A DNA stretch of 64,000 nt from Butyrivibrio sp. INlla18 (GTDB taxonomy: Bacteria > Bacillota > Clostridia > Lachnospirales > Lachnospiraceae), in NCBI RefSeq assembly GCF_900103635.1, contig NZ_FMXK01000007.1, positions 124,001-188,000 on the forward strand. Reading direction: 5' to 3'. Shown piece by piece: positions 35,194 through 43,643 of this stretch. The notes beneath the pieces are model-generated. The model was given only the letters and a program-made list of their open reading frames with translations. It was not told the origin of the DNA and made no database searches. Both the position numbers and the translations under genes were made by a program. Position 1 is the first letter of the stretch. The number at the start of each line of letters is the position of its first letter.

Positions 35194-35865
35194 TTATCCT
35201 ATATCGGAGAAATCTCCGTCTTTTACAATGATAGCGTCAACGCCGTTCTTTTCGGCAACTCCGCCATCACTAAAAGCTTCATTTCCTATCATAACGCACC
35301 TTGAAGGCTCAAGGTTGTTACTTTTTATGAGTTCTTCCAAAAACTCCTTCTGTGGCTTTTTTACCCCTTTATCAGAAGAGATAAAAATGTCATCAAAGCA
35401 AGGTGTAAGACCTGTTTCATCCAGCTCTTTTTCTGTAAAGAATCTCTGGGCATTAGATAAAAGAAATACCTTCTTGCCGTCCTTTCTAAGGCCATTTATA
35501 AGGTTCATAGTATCCTTATAAAGAGTAAACTTATCCCTTGATTCCTCTCTAAAATAGATGCAGAGGTCCTCAAGGCTTGCTGGGGCTACCTTTTCATTGA
35601 TCTTGTTAGAAATAAGTTTCGCCCAGACTCTCTCTATCTTAATTTCTGGATATTCAGCATGATTCTTTGACTGGAGGTCTTTTTCTTCCTCTTTGCAAAG
35701 CTTTAGATATGTAGTCCTTAGCTCCTTGGCTTCATAATCTGCGCCATATTCATCCTTGAGCTTGCCGGCCATATTGGTCCAAAGCTCCAATGATTCCTCA
35801 TCAGTGTGGATGTCCACTAAGGTTCCATAGAGATCGAAAATGTAGTTATCGTATTTATTGTACAT
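35194..35865 (-). CDS. HAD-superfamily phosphatase (YjjG-like)
   Basis: 223 aa from the ATG at 35865, which has GGAGG seven bases upstream; the open frame reaches 35916 but covers the preceding terminator. HAD motif I is FDLYGTLVD, motif II VFLLSNAQ, motif III the Lys in KKPQKEF, motif IV MIGNEAFSDGG. Motif I has D-L-Y instead of D-x-D and motif IV lacks the usual Asp pair (GNEAFSD), features of the YjjG/house-cleaning nucleotidase group. Substrate unknown. Confidence 0.82.
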   Translation of the reverse strand: MYNKYDNYIFDLYGTLVDIHTDEESLELWTNMAGKLKDEYGADYEAKELRTTYLKLCKEEEKDLQSKNHAEYPEIKIERVWAKLISNKINEKVAPASLEDLCIYFREESRDKFTLYKDTMNLINGLRKDGKKVFLLSNAQRFFTEKELDETGLTPCFDDIFISSDKGVKKPQKEFLEELIKSNNLEPSRCVMIGNEAFSDGGVAEKNGVDAIIVKDGDFSDIG

Positions 35866-35875
35866 ACCGATACCT

Positions 35876-35914
35876 CCTCCAAAAAAACTAAAAGAGCCAT
35901 GCAGAACATGGCTC
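35876..35914 (-). terminator. Terminator of the amylase gene
   Basis: Stem GAGCCATG (35894-35901) / CATGGCTC (35907-35914). On the minus strand it is followed by TTTTAGTTTTTTT. It begins just after the amylase stop. Confidence 0.85.
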
Positions 35915-35919
35915 ATTGA

Positions 35920-37590
35920 TCACCTCTTAGTAAGTACTGCAATTCCAAAGGCTGGAACAGTAACTACTTCCCCGTCTATCGTAGAAACTGCCTCAGTGGC
36001 ATTAAGAGAATATGCAAGCTCCGTATACCTAGCCGCCTCTGTACTCTTACCAAGGTCTACTTCCCTAGCCTCATCAGAGATATTGATAAGGAAAAGAAGA
36101 CTTCCTGTTTCAAATTCGCCATTCTGCTTTTCCTTCTTAATATAACATGAAATGTCCTTATCAGCCAATTCCTCAATAGGCTCAGTAACGCCGCGGGCTA
36201 TGACTGGATAGGTGTTTCTAAGCTTGATTGCAGCTTTGTAATAATTGTATATGGACTTCGGATCCTTCATCTGCTCCTCAAGAGATGGATACTTCATGTC
36301 AAAAGAGTCCATATCTGCAGGTCCGTCGCACATTCCCTCTGTGCCTTCGCTTCCCCACTGCATTGGTGCTCTCTTATTTTCGTCTTTGCCAGAGCCCACC
36401 ATGCCAAGCTCTTCGCCATAGTAGATAAAGGCATTGCCACTTGTCAAAAGATTCAGTGCTCCCGCCAGTTTGACGCCTTCCTGAGAATGTTTTCCAGTAT
36501 AGTAGCCTGCGGATCTAGCCATATCATGGTTTGTATAAAATGGTGCATTTATAGCTTCAGGATTAACCGCTGAGAGAGCCTTTTCTGTACTAGCAAGAGT
36601 ATCTGCGTACTTGGATGCCACGTACTTGCCTCTTGCCATCTTGGCTATATCACCCTCACTTCCTGACATGTCGAAGTCAAAAAAGCTATCAATTCCGCTA
36701 GCATAGTACTTGGAATAGGTCGCGATATTAGTCCAGGCTTCACCGACAATGTAAGCGTCCTTGTTCTGCTCTTTTATCTCACTATTAAGCCAAGTCATAA
36801 ACTCAGCGTTACTCTCATCATTCCCTGTATAATATGAAGTAACCGCATCAAGTCTAAATCCATCTACGCCATGCTCTGTCCAAAAGCCTGTGATATCCTG
36901 GATCTCTGCTCTTACATCTTGGCTATCAAGGTTTAGATCTGGCATTCCTGACCAGAACCTTGCTTCGTAGTAAAGGTCCGTACCCTGAAGTGGCTCGTAG
37001 CCTTCCTTTTTCTCTTTTGAGAAGTTGTAGTAATCAAGGTACTTACAGTTTGTAAGGTCTTCCTGTGAAAAGAGGATATTGCCATCCTCTTTAGTTTCTG
37101 CATTCTTGAAGCTTTCCCCATTATCTTTTATATAAGAAGCCGCCTCTTTAAACCAAGGATGCTGATCTGACGTATGATTAAGGACTGTATCTACTATGAT
37201 GTTAACTTTCCTGTCGTGGCAAGCCTTTACAAGCTCATCAAAGTCAGCCATAGTGCCGTACTGCGGATCAATATCCTTATAATCTGTCACATCATACTTG
37301 TGATAGGTGGTTGACGGACAGATTGGCATGAGCCATATTTCATTACAGCCAAGGTCAGTATCTGTAGCATCATCGCCGTCGTTTATATAGTCCAGCTTCT
37401 GGATGAGACCCTTAAGGTCTCCTATTCCGTCTCCATCGCTGTCATAAAAAGAGTAGACGAAGACTTCATAGGTTGTGCGGTATTTGTCGTCAAGGATGTT
37501 AAGTGATGCCTCCGTTTTACCGCATGCGGATAATATGATGGCCGGTAAACTTGCTGCCGCTATTAGTTTTTGTAATCTCTTAGCTCGCAT
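35920..37590 (-). CDS. GH13 alpha-amylase-like lipoprotein
   Basis: 556 aa. Signal peptide with lipobox LSAC (Cys at about 23). Barrel with GH13 regions: YDVTDYKDIDPQYG, DTVLNHTSDQHPWF, the nucleophile in GFRLDAVTSY, the acid/base in YIVGEAWTN, and the transition-state Asp in FYTNHDMAR. A calcium-like DSDGDGIGDLKG stretch occurs near the N-terminus. Likely a surface-attached starch- or maltodextrin-hydrolase releasing sugars for the ABC importers. GGGGGAAAG precedes the ATG. Exact bond specificity (amylase, glucosidase or pullulan type) is uncertain. Confidence 0.88.
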   Translation of the reverse strand: MRAKRLQKLIAAASLPAIILSACGKTEASLNILDDKYRTTYEVFVYSFYDSDGDGIGDLKGLIQKLDYINDGDDATDTDLGCNEIWLMPICPSTTYHKYDVTDYKDIDPQYGTMADFDELVKACHDRKVNIIVDTVLNHTSDQHPWFKEAASYIKDNGESFKNAETKEDGNILFSQEDLTNCKYLDYYNFSKEKKEGYEPLQGTDLYYEARFWSGMPDLNLDSQDVRAEIQDITGFWTEHGVDGFRLDAVTSYYTGNDESNAEFMTWLNSEIKEQNKDAYIVGEAWTNIATYSKYYASGIDSFFDFDMSGSEGDIAKMARGKYVASKYADTLASTEKALSAVNPEAINAPFYTNHDMARSAGYYTGKHSQEGVKLAGALNLLTSGNAFIYYGEELGMVGSGKDENKRAPMQWGSEGTEGMCDGPADMDSFDMKYPSLEEQMKDPKSIYNYYKAAIKLRNTYPVIARGVTEPIEELADKDISCYIKKEKQNGEFETGSLLFLINISDEAREVDLGKSTEAARYTELAYSLNATEAVSTIDGEVVTVPAFGIAVLTKR

Positions 37591-37614
37591 ATTTCTCTTT
37601 CCCCCATATATAAA

Positions 37615-38643
37615 TCAAAAAAACTTAAATACCTTGCCGATAACTTCCAGAATACTGATTCCAAACTGCGTCAGTATGATTGATAAAGTCCAATAAAAGA
37701 CGTAGATTATCATTCCTGGATTGCCCATAACTGTGTCGAATCTCTCACCCTTTGGAATCTCACCTTCCTGGTGCTCAAACGCGAACTTCTTACGATGGAC
37801 GATCATCAATATAACTCCTGCTATTGCAACTACTATAAACCAAAGAGCAATGGAAGTAACTGCCAAAAGTGCATAGAGATTTTCTTCTATTAAAGCAGTG
37901 TAAGCGTCGACATCACCATTTGAAAGTGCTGTTGTGATCCTTGTGAACAGATCTCCCTCAAGGATAAATGATGACAGATAGGTGCTTAATCCGTTGATCA
38001 TCATGTGTATCGCTATTGTGTAGCCAATTCTGCCTGTTCTGATATATATAAATGCAAAGAACATTCCAAGGGTTGTGGCATACACGAACTGCGCAAGATT
38101 GCCGTGGAACAGGCCAAACATGATTCCCGAAATGAGCATTGCTGATACTTCGCCGTATTTTACAGTTCTATCGATAAGGAACTTTCTAAATAATAATTCT
38201 TCAAATATAGGTGCCAGAATAACAGCAATTACAACCTGCATCACTGGTGACATTGCTCCTACCACGTTAAATATAGGATTGACCGCGCCAACACCTGTAA
38301 GTTTTCCGATAAGGACATTTAATATAAGTCCTGTAAGATTTGATATGTACATGATTGCTATAGATATGCAATAACATGCAATAAATCCACCTATGCCAAG
38401 TCTCCTTTTCTCAATCTGATGCTTGGGAAGACTTCTGACTGCCAGATACATTATCGGATAGACAATTGCGAATCTAAGACCAAAATTAATGATAATCTTA
38501 ATACTTTGTGGTAAATATGGAACCCTAAGTACAAGCTTAACTACCTGCAGTAATAACATGTACAACAGTACATACACCCAATGCATCCCCACATAACTCA
38601 GCCCAAATCTTGAGTATGTCCTTTTTGCGTTTTCTCTTTCCAT
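37615..38643 (-). CDS. CPBP-family intramembrane protease
   Basis: 342 aa with about eight TM segments. The three CPBP motifs are present: EELLFR (EExxxR), FGLFH (FxxxH) and HMMIN (HxxxN), so catalytically competent. Possibly involved in prenyl-protein or peptide maturation, or bacteriocin self-immunity as in some relatives. AGGAGG before the ATG; TATAAT on the minus strand about 30 bp upstream is a likely -10 without a good -35. Confidence 0.88.
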   Translation of the reverse strand: MERENAKRTYSRFGLSYVGMHWVYVLLYMLLLQVVKLVLRVPYLPQSIKIIINFGLRFAIVYPIMYLAVRSLPKHQIEKRRLGIGGFIACYCISIAIMYISNLTGLILNVLIGKLTGVGAVNPIFNVVGAMSPVMQVVIAVILAPIFEELLFRKFLIDRTVKYGEVSAMLISGIMFGLFHGNLAQFVYATTLGMFFAFIYIRTGRIGYTIAIHMMINGLSTYLSSFILEGDLFTRITTALSNGDVDAYTALIEENLYALLAVTSIALWFIVVAIAGVILMIVHRKKFAFEHQEGEIPKGERFDTVMGNPGMIIYVFYWTLSIILTQFGISILEVIGKVFKFF

Positions 38644-38835
38644 TACACTCCTCCTATGTTTGCTATGAGTGATATTATACCAAGAAAGATCCAGATCGGA
38701 CTAGTGGACGATTATCTTGCATGTAGCAAAATAAAGATGGTTGTTATACTAATTTAGGCAAAAGAAAAAAGATGGTGATATACATATGTAAGAACAAAAT
38801 CCAGTTCAGTAAATGACGGGGAAAAATTAATTGTA

Positions 38836-38865
38836 TTGCCTCACGGCTTATGCTAATGTTATAAA
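38836..38865 (+). promoter_or_regulatory. Possible promoter of the toxin-like peptide
   Basis: TTGCCT, an 18-base spacer and TATAAA, about 35 bp before the coding start. Overlaps a CACGGCTT / AAGCCGTG hairpin (38843-38872). Confidence 0.4.
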
Positions 38866-38873
38866 GCCGTGTC

Positions 38874-38891
38874 CCTCCAGCAGAAAGGAGG
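38874..38891 (+). promoter_or_regulatory. Shine-Dalgarno-masking mini-hairpin
   Basis: CCTCC at 38874-38878 is complementary to GGAGG at 38887-38891, the Shine-Dalgarno of the small peptide gene, with an 8-base loop. Such masking is a hallmark of type I toxin mRNAs. Confidence 0.55.
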
Positions 38892-38899
38892 TGGCAGCC

Positions 38900-38986
38900 A
38901 TAGCTTATATTATCTCGTTTATTGTCTCTGTATTGGCAAGTATAGTAGCCTACTATACTTGCAAATGGCTAGACAGAGATGAGTAA
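38900..38986 (+). CDS. 28-aa hydrophobic peptide, type I toxin-like, apparent AUA start
   Basis: A TM stretch AYIISFIVSVLASIVAYYTC is followed by KWLDRDE and stop. This resembles the small membrane toxins (Fst/holin-like) of Firmicutes in length, single span and charged C-terminus ending near WLD. AGGAGG is eight bases before ATA at 38900, not before an ATG. The only standard start in frame, GTG at 38891, overlaps the Shine-Dalgarno and is not usable as spaced. The gene thus uses AUA or is inactive by one base. Strong terminator follows. The rest of the gap 38644-39143 holds the leader hairpins and no other gene. Confidence 0.55.
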   Translation: MAYIISFIVSVLASIVAYYTCKWLDRDE

Positions 38987-39025
38987 CACGGTACTAACCT
39001 GAGAATAGCTCACTCTAACGAGCAA

Positions 39026-39063
39026 GAAACCCTAGATGCTGCAACATCTAGGGTTTCGTTTTT
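39026..39063 (+). terminator. Terminator after the toxin-like gene
   Basis: Perfect 13-bp stem GAAACCCTAGATG / CATCTAGGGTTTC followed by GTTTTT, 40 bp after the small gene stop. Confidence 0.88.
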
Positions 39064-39143
39064 GCCATAGCTTTTTATTATCTCGTTTTAATGCGGTTCC
39101 GCACAATCATAATACTACATTTACCACAACGAGTCAATTTCAA

Positions 39144-40346
39144 TCAATTAGAATACAAATACAAACTTCCGCTCTCTTCATCAATTCTATAGTTCAGATC
39201 CAGCATCTTACAGAAGTCCTCAAGAGTGACCATTGTTACTCTAAAGTCGTTCTCTGGCTTGTGATTATTACCGATATGAAGGTCTTCGCCATCGCAGGTA
39301 ACTTTGAGATTAGTTACATTCATCTCGTTGTAATGGCATGTCATTACGTATTTGTGGTCGCCGATGGTCCAGGTACACTCAAGGTCCTGATCTTTGGTAG
39401 TCTGGTCCTTAGTAAGGATCTCAAAAGAGCCGCCAAGTCTGTCTGTGTACTCTCTGATCACAAAGGCTGGGCTTCCGATACCATCTGCTACAAGGCCAAA
39501 GTCCACAAACATCATATAGCTATTTTCATCGTAGCTATATTCTGAATATGCGAATTCATCAGTCATTACGCCTACTGTGCCGTAGTCGTTCTGATTGTTG
39601 TCGTAGAGCATTTCTTCATCATTAAAATAAATGTGGTCAAGCTGTGATACATGCATATCACCTACAGTATCTCCAAAGCCCTGGTACTGCTCTGCTGAGA
39701 TCTTACCATCCTTGATGGCCTGTGCAATCTCGTTGTCTAAGGCATTTTTATAATATTCTTCATCATATTCAACACCATTAATGGCAAAATATCCAAGGCC
39801 GTAGGTCTTATAAGTGCTTCCTGGAGCAGTATCACATACAACTCTTATATTGTCATAAGGGTGCTCCTCCAAAAAGCTCTTATCATTGTATTTAAGTTCT
39901 TCTCTATAGATCTCGTTGGCCTTTACCAAGGCTTCTGCAAGCTTATCCACCTGATCCGAACTGGCAATCTTTACATCTCCATCAGAAATGAACTCCTCAA
40001 ATAAAGGCTGTATTCTGGAATCGTAAGATGTTCTGACCACGTACTCATAATCAGTTCTTATTTTTCCTTTATATATCTTCATTTCGTACATACCAACATT
40101 ATGTCGATATGCATATACCTTAAATTCCAGGTCACGCTCTTTTGACTTATATGTATAAGCTATTTCCTTTGGGCTTTCGCAAACTGTCTCTCGACTTACA
40201 TACTCACACTTTTCAGAAATATTTTCTTTAACATACTTTGCCACATCGCCTTTACTAGGAACAGGTCCCTCAGGGCCACCACATCCTCCAAGCAAAGCTG
40301 AAGCAGCAAGGGCTGTAAGGCATACTAATACATTTCTTTTTTTCAT
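39144..40346 (-). CDS. Predicted lipoprotein, unknown
   Basis: 400 aa from the ATG at 40346 (GGAGA nine bases before it); the frame is open 35 codons further, but those overlap the terminator of tRNA-Trp. Lipobox LGGC follows a signal peptide. The mature part is Tyr- and acidic-residue-rich with many short repeats of beta-strand type and no family I recognise. The C-terminus ends with LYLYSN. Extracellular role assumed from the lipobox only. Its neighbours do not give a clue. Confidence 0.72.
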   Translation of the reverse strand: MKKRNVLVCLTALAASALLGGCGGPEGPVPSKGDVAKYVKENISEKCEYVSRETVCESPKEIAYTYKSKERDLEFKVYAYRHNVGMYEMKIYKGKIRTDYEYVVRTSYDSRIQPLFEEFISDGDVKIASSDQVDKLAEALVKANEIYREELKYNDKSFLEEHPYDNIRVVCDTAPGSTYKTYGLGYFAINGVEYDEEYYKNALDNEIAQAIKDGKISAEQYQGFGDTVGDMHVSQLDHIYFNDEEMLYDNNQNDYGTVGVMTDEFAYSEYSYDENSYMMFVDFGLVADGIGSPAFVIREYTDRLGGSFEILTKDQTTKDQDLECTWTIGDHKYVMTCHYNEMNVTNLKVTCDGEDLHIGNNHKPENDFRVTMVTLEDFCKMLDLNYRIDEESGSLYLYSN

Positions 40347-40450
40347 ATATTGTCTCCAAATTGTTACATATTTATTCACATTTACACAGTATACTTCATG
40401 GTCAAACTTTTGTACACGTTTTGCGTCAAATAAGAATTTCTTATACAACA

Positions 40451-40488
40451 AAAAAAGCTGAACTCTAGAAACTCTCTAAAGTTCAGCC
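40451..40488 (-). terminator. Terminator after tRNA-Trp
   Basis: Stem GCTGAACT (40457-40464) / AGTTCAGC (40480-40487); on the minus strand it runs into TTTTTTT. It follows the tRNA end by ten bases. Confidence 0.85.
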
Positions 40489-40498
40489 TATACAATAG

Positions 40499-40570
40499 CA
40501 GGGGAAGCAGGATTCGAACCCGCATGAGCGGTTTTGGAGACCGGCATACTAGCCATTGTATGATTCCCCT
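40499..40570 (-). tRNA. trnW: tRNA-Trp (CCA anticodon)
   Basis: Cloverleaf on the minus strand: acceptor AGGGGAA / TTCCCCT, D-arm ATAC / GTAT, anticodon loop CTCCAAA with CCA (40537-40535), T-arm GCGGG-TTCGAAT-CCTGC, discriminator G. The 3' CCA is not encoded. The anticodon stem has a C-C mismatch at 27:43. Lone tRNA with its own terminator. Confidence 0.95.
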
Positions 40571-40651
40571 ATTGCACCAACGAATGTTATGATAGCATAC
40601 CGGCTCATGATTGTAAAGAAGAATTCTGCAAAAAACAAAAGTATTTTAGTA

Positions 40652-41173
40652 TCAGTATTTCTCTGGTTCTGGATAGTCTACTCCAAAGGTCTCAACAGTA
40701 ACTGTCTTCATGACCTGATCCTGAACAGGACGATCATTCCAGTCTGTCTCTGTCTCTGCGATCTTGTTGACAACATCAAGACCTTCAGTAACCTTACCAA
40801 ATGCAGCGTAGTCTCCGTCAAGGTGAGGAGATGTCTTGTGCATGATAAAGAACTGTGAGCCTGCTGAGTTAGGCATCATAGATCTAGCCATTGAGAGAAC
40901 ACCCTCTGTGTGCTTTAAGTCATTCTTGAAACCATTTGATGAAAACTCACCCTTGATGCCGTATCCTGGGCCACCCATTCCTGTTCCTTCTGGATCTCCG
41001 CCCTGGAGCATGAAGCCGCGGATCACTCTGTGGAAGATAAGTCCATCATAAAAGTTCTTTTTAATAAGTGAAATGAAGTTATTAACTGTGCTAGGTGCAA
41101 TCTCTGGATAGAGCTCAGCCTTAATAACATCACCATTTTCCATAGTAATTGTAACTATTGGGTTCTGTGCCAT
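40652..41173 (-). CDS. ppiB: Peptidyl-prolyl cis-trans isomerase, cyclophilin type
   Basis: 173 aa, one cyclophilin domain, no signal peptide, so cytoplasmic. Active-site stretch FHRVIRGFMLQGGDPEGTGMGG and SMARSMMPNSAGSQFFI are typical; catalytic Arg in the first, Phe in the latter. Assists proline isomerisation in folding proteins. AGGAGG seven bases before ATG. Confidence 0.95.
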   Translation of the reverse strand: MAQNPIVTITMENGDVIKAELYPEIAPSTVNNFISLIKKNFYDGLIFHRVIRGFMLQGGDPEGTGMGGPGYGIKGEFSSNGFKNDLKHTEGVLSMARSMMPNSAGSQFFIMHKTSPHLDGDYAAFGKVTEGLDVVNKIAETETDWNDRPVQDQVMKTVTVETFGVDYPEPEKY

Positions 41174-41213
41174 TTCTTTTCCTCCTGGTCAAATCATTCT
41201 TTGACTAGTATAA

Positions 41214-41250
41214 CAAAAAAGAACTGCCGGCACAAACCAGCAGTTCTTTT
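41214..41250 (-). terminator. Terminator of the Asp/Glu-rich lipoprotein gene
   Basis: Stem AAAAGAACTGC (41217-41227) / GCAGTTCTTTT (41240-41250), with a T-run on the minus strand; lies just after the 41257 stop. Confidence 0.82.
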
Positions 41251-41256
41251 AACATC

Positions 41257-42063
41257 TTATTCGCCTAAGCTGATATTAAATACCTTTGAGATACCAAGTA
41301 CCCAAAGAGCAAGATTGTCTTTGCTGTAGATATCTGAGTAATCTGTGTCACCATTATCAATGGAGAACTTGTAGTTGAGCATATCACTTACAAATGTATC
41401 ATCCTTGCCATCGATAGTTACGTCGTAGTAACGAACCTCTCTGTTGTCGAATGAAACTCTCATCTTCTTGACCTGAACATCATGATCTCCAAATTCATAA
41501 GCAAGTGAAAGTGCCTGAAGGCAAGCATAAGCAAATGAGTAATCATCGTCTGTTACGTTATCGCTGATAAGATTAACTTCAAGGAACTGGTAAACAAGAT
41601 CTCTGTTGAGCTTCTCTCCTTTTGGAAGAATCTCTTTATCCATGTAATCGCACATTTCTCCAGCAGTTACACCGTTGAAAAGAACTGTATCATCTTTGAT
41701 CGTTCCACTTGGAGCTGATGTGATGCATCCATCCTCATATCCTACATAAGAATATCCAAGGAGAACGCCCTGTCCACTGTTTGCAGTGCTGCTAATATCT
41801 TCAAGATCCTCAATATCTTCAAGTTCAAGATCTGAATCTTCACTCATCTCGTCAATATCTGTATCAATATCTTCTGATGCCTCTGTGCTAGCTTCATCAG
41901 ATGAGCCAATCTCTTCTTCGAGCTTCTTTTCTGAAACGAACTCTTTCTTCTGATTCTCGTCCTCTGTTCCCTTAAGTTCGTGACTTCCACTTGAACTGTT
42001 GCAAGCAGTTGCTGAGAACAGCATTACGAGACATAAGCCAAAACATACTAATCTCTTTTTCAT
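41257..42063 (-). CDS. Predicted lipoprotein with acidic linker
   Basis: 268 aa. Lipobox ATAC (Cys about 21), then a long Asp/Glu/Ser-rich linker (about residues 30-95; SDLELEDIEDLEDIS) and a folded C-terminal part (about 95-268) with no motif known to me. AGGAGG nine bases before ATG. Its own terminator follows. It is probably a surface protein, with the acidic linker spanning the wall. Confidence 0.72.
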   Translation of the reverse strand: MKKRLVCFGLCLVMLFSATACNSSSGSHELKGTEDENQKKEFVSEKKLEEEIGSSDEASTEASEDIDTDIDEMSEDSDLELEDIEDLEDISSTANSGQGVLLGYSYVGYEDGCITSAPSGTIKDDTVLFNGVTAGEMCDYMDKEILPKGEKLNRDLVYQFLEVNLISDNVTDDDYSFAYACLQALSLAYEFGDHDVQVKKMRVSFDNREVRYYDVTIDGKDDTFVSDMLNYKFSIDNGDTDYSDIYSKDNLALWVLGISKVFNISLGE

Positions 42064-42191
42064 TTTTCTTTCCTCCTAAAGGGCTATCATAGTAAAAATT
42101 TTATAGCCAGCGCTTAGGACATTAAACAATACAAAGGGCAAATTAGTCAAGTTTATAATAGACTTTTTGGCGAAAAAAAATTTATGCCAGG

Positions 42192-43643
42192 TCACTTTAG
42201 TTTCCAGTATGCCTCAAACTCTGTCTGCTGCCATTCTTTAATGGAAACTCCTTCAAAAGAGTGCTGGATAACGAAGCTTGCCTTGGCTCCTTTGTACTTT
42301 TGGTCTGCTCTGAAATTCCCAAGAGAGTAGTAAACAAGCATATCTTTGCCATCTGGCCTTTGCACAAGTTTTGCCTCTTGGATCACATGAGGATGGCTTC
42401 CTATGACCACATCAGCTCCAGCCTCTGCCAAAAGAGCTGTCATCTCCTTTTGGTAGTCAGATACTTTTGTCTCGTATTCATCACCCCAGTGTACATAGAC
42501 AATCACAAAATTCGCTTCATCTCTGGCACTTTGGATCTCGCTAACGAATGCATTCCTTTCTGCATCTGAATCTCCAGGAAGGTAATGGATCATGTTTGGG
42601 TATTTGTCTGACGCATCACCTGCATTAGTTCCGTATGTATAGGCAAATAGCGCAATCTTGATGCCGTTTTTGCTGATAAGTTCGTAGGGGCGGTAATCTT
42701 TCTCAGTACTTTCCTGTATTCCCAGCACAGTCATGCCGTTTCCCTTGTAAAAAGAGCTACTGACATCGATACCATAGGTTCCTTTATCAAGAACATGGTT
42801 ATTGGCGCAGGCCACAACATCGAATCCAGCTTTTTTAAGAGCCTTGCCAACCTCTATTGGCGAACCAAAGCTTGGATAGCCTGATACTATGTCTTTTTTA
42901 TCAACTAACACAGTCTCTGCCTGAACCATAGCAATGTCCGCACTCTGGATCTCTTTTGCAAAGGGCTCATACATAAAGTCAAAGCTTCCGCCTTCGTACC
43001 TTGCTGCATATTCATAGATAGGCTCATGGATAATGTTGTCACCAAAAGCCACAATGCTCACCTCATTGTCTATGTTCTTGAGTCCAAAGGAATCCCATCT
43101 CCAAAGGGTATTGTTGCCGCTTCTATCTTCTGCAAGGATGATGGAAGGATTCTTGTCCATGAGTTTCATGCGGCTTACAAGGATACCTATGTCCGAAGCA
43201 AACCATTTCTGGCTGACTTTCCCACCATCAGAAATGTCATATATGAAGATATGCTGTGAATAGGCATTGTCGTTATTTTTAACCCAGAAGGGACGTGCCT
43301 TGCCGTAGGTTCCTCTTTTCCACACCAAAAGAACCATCTCAGGGTCGCCATTTCCATCAAGGTCCGTGAGGAAGCCATCCTGAATCCTGTGGCCATCATC
43401 ACTTGTCCACAATCTGTCGCCGCTAGCATCATATAATCCACATTTTTTGCCTTGTATTACCAATGAATAGTCATATCCATTTTCGGTAAAAGAAGCTTTT
43501 TTATCCTGGTAATCTACCCACAAGGGCGGTGCAAACAGGGTTCTGAGATGCGAAAAGTTCAGAGCACAGCAAATGGCTGCCACTGCAAAAAGCAGTAGCA
43601 GCCACCATTTATATTTACTTATGAAGTGTAAACACCTTTTCAT
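42192..43643 (-). CDS. CapA-family (PGA_cap) metallophosphatase-like protein
   Basis: 483 aa with an N-terminal TM anchor (WWLLLLFAVAAICCAL), then a ~170-residue VCBS/FG-GAP-like region (DGNGDPEMVLLVWKRG), and a C-terminal CapA domain from about 200: VAFGDNIIHEP, SPIEVGKALKKAGFDVVACANNH, VIGSHPHVIQEAKLV. CapA proteins act on polyglutamate capsule or are calcineurin-like enzymes of unknown substrate. It starts inside the stop of the DUF3160 gene (TGATG), so the two are coupled. The VCBS-CapA fusion and DUF3160 pairing are notable. Confidence 0.82.
   Translation of the reverse strand: MKRCLHFISKYKWWLLLLFAVAAICCALNFSHLRTLFAPPLWVDYQDKKASFTENGYDYSLVIQGKKCGLYDASGDRLWTSDDGHRIQDGFLTDLDGNGDPEMVLLVWKRGTYGKARPFWVKNNDNAYSQHIFIYDISDGGKVSQKWFASDIGILVSRMKLMDKNPSIILAEDRSGNNTLWRWDSFGLKNIDNEVSIVAFGDNIIHEPIYEYAARYEGGSFDFMYEPFAKEIQSADIAMVQAETVLVDKKDIVSGYPSFGSPIEVGKALKKAGFDVVACANNHVLDKGTYGIDVSSSFYKGNGMTVLGIQESTEKDYRPYELISKNGIKIALFAYTYGTNAGDASDKYPNMIHYLPGDSDAERNAFVSEIQSARDEANFVIVYVHWGDEYETKVSDYQKEMTALLAEAGADVVIGSHPHVIQEAKLVQRPDGKDMLVYYSLGNFRADQKYKGAKASFVIQHSFEGVSIKEWQQTEFEAYWKLK

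Noticed and set aside
38891-38986. GTG start for the toxin-like peptide
   Set aside because: The G of the GTG belongs to AGGAGG itself, so no spacing is left for initiation; AUA at 38900 fits better.
39036-39545. 169-aa plus-strand frame after the toxin-like gene
   Set aside because: Begins in a terminator stem and runs antisense to a lipoprotein gene.
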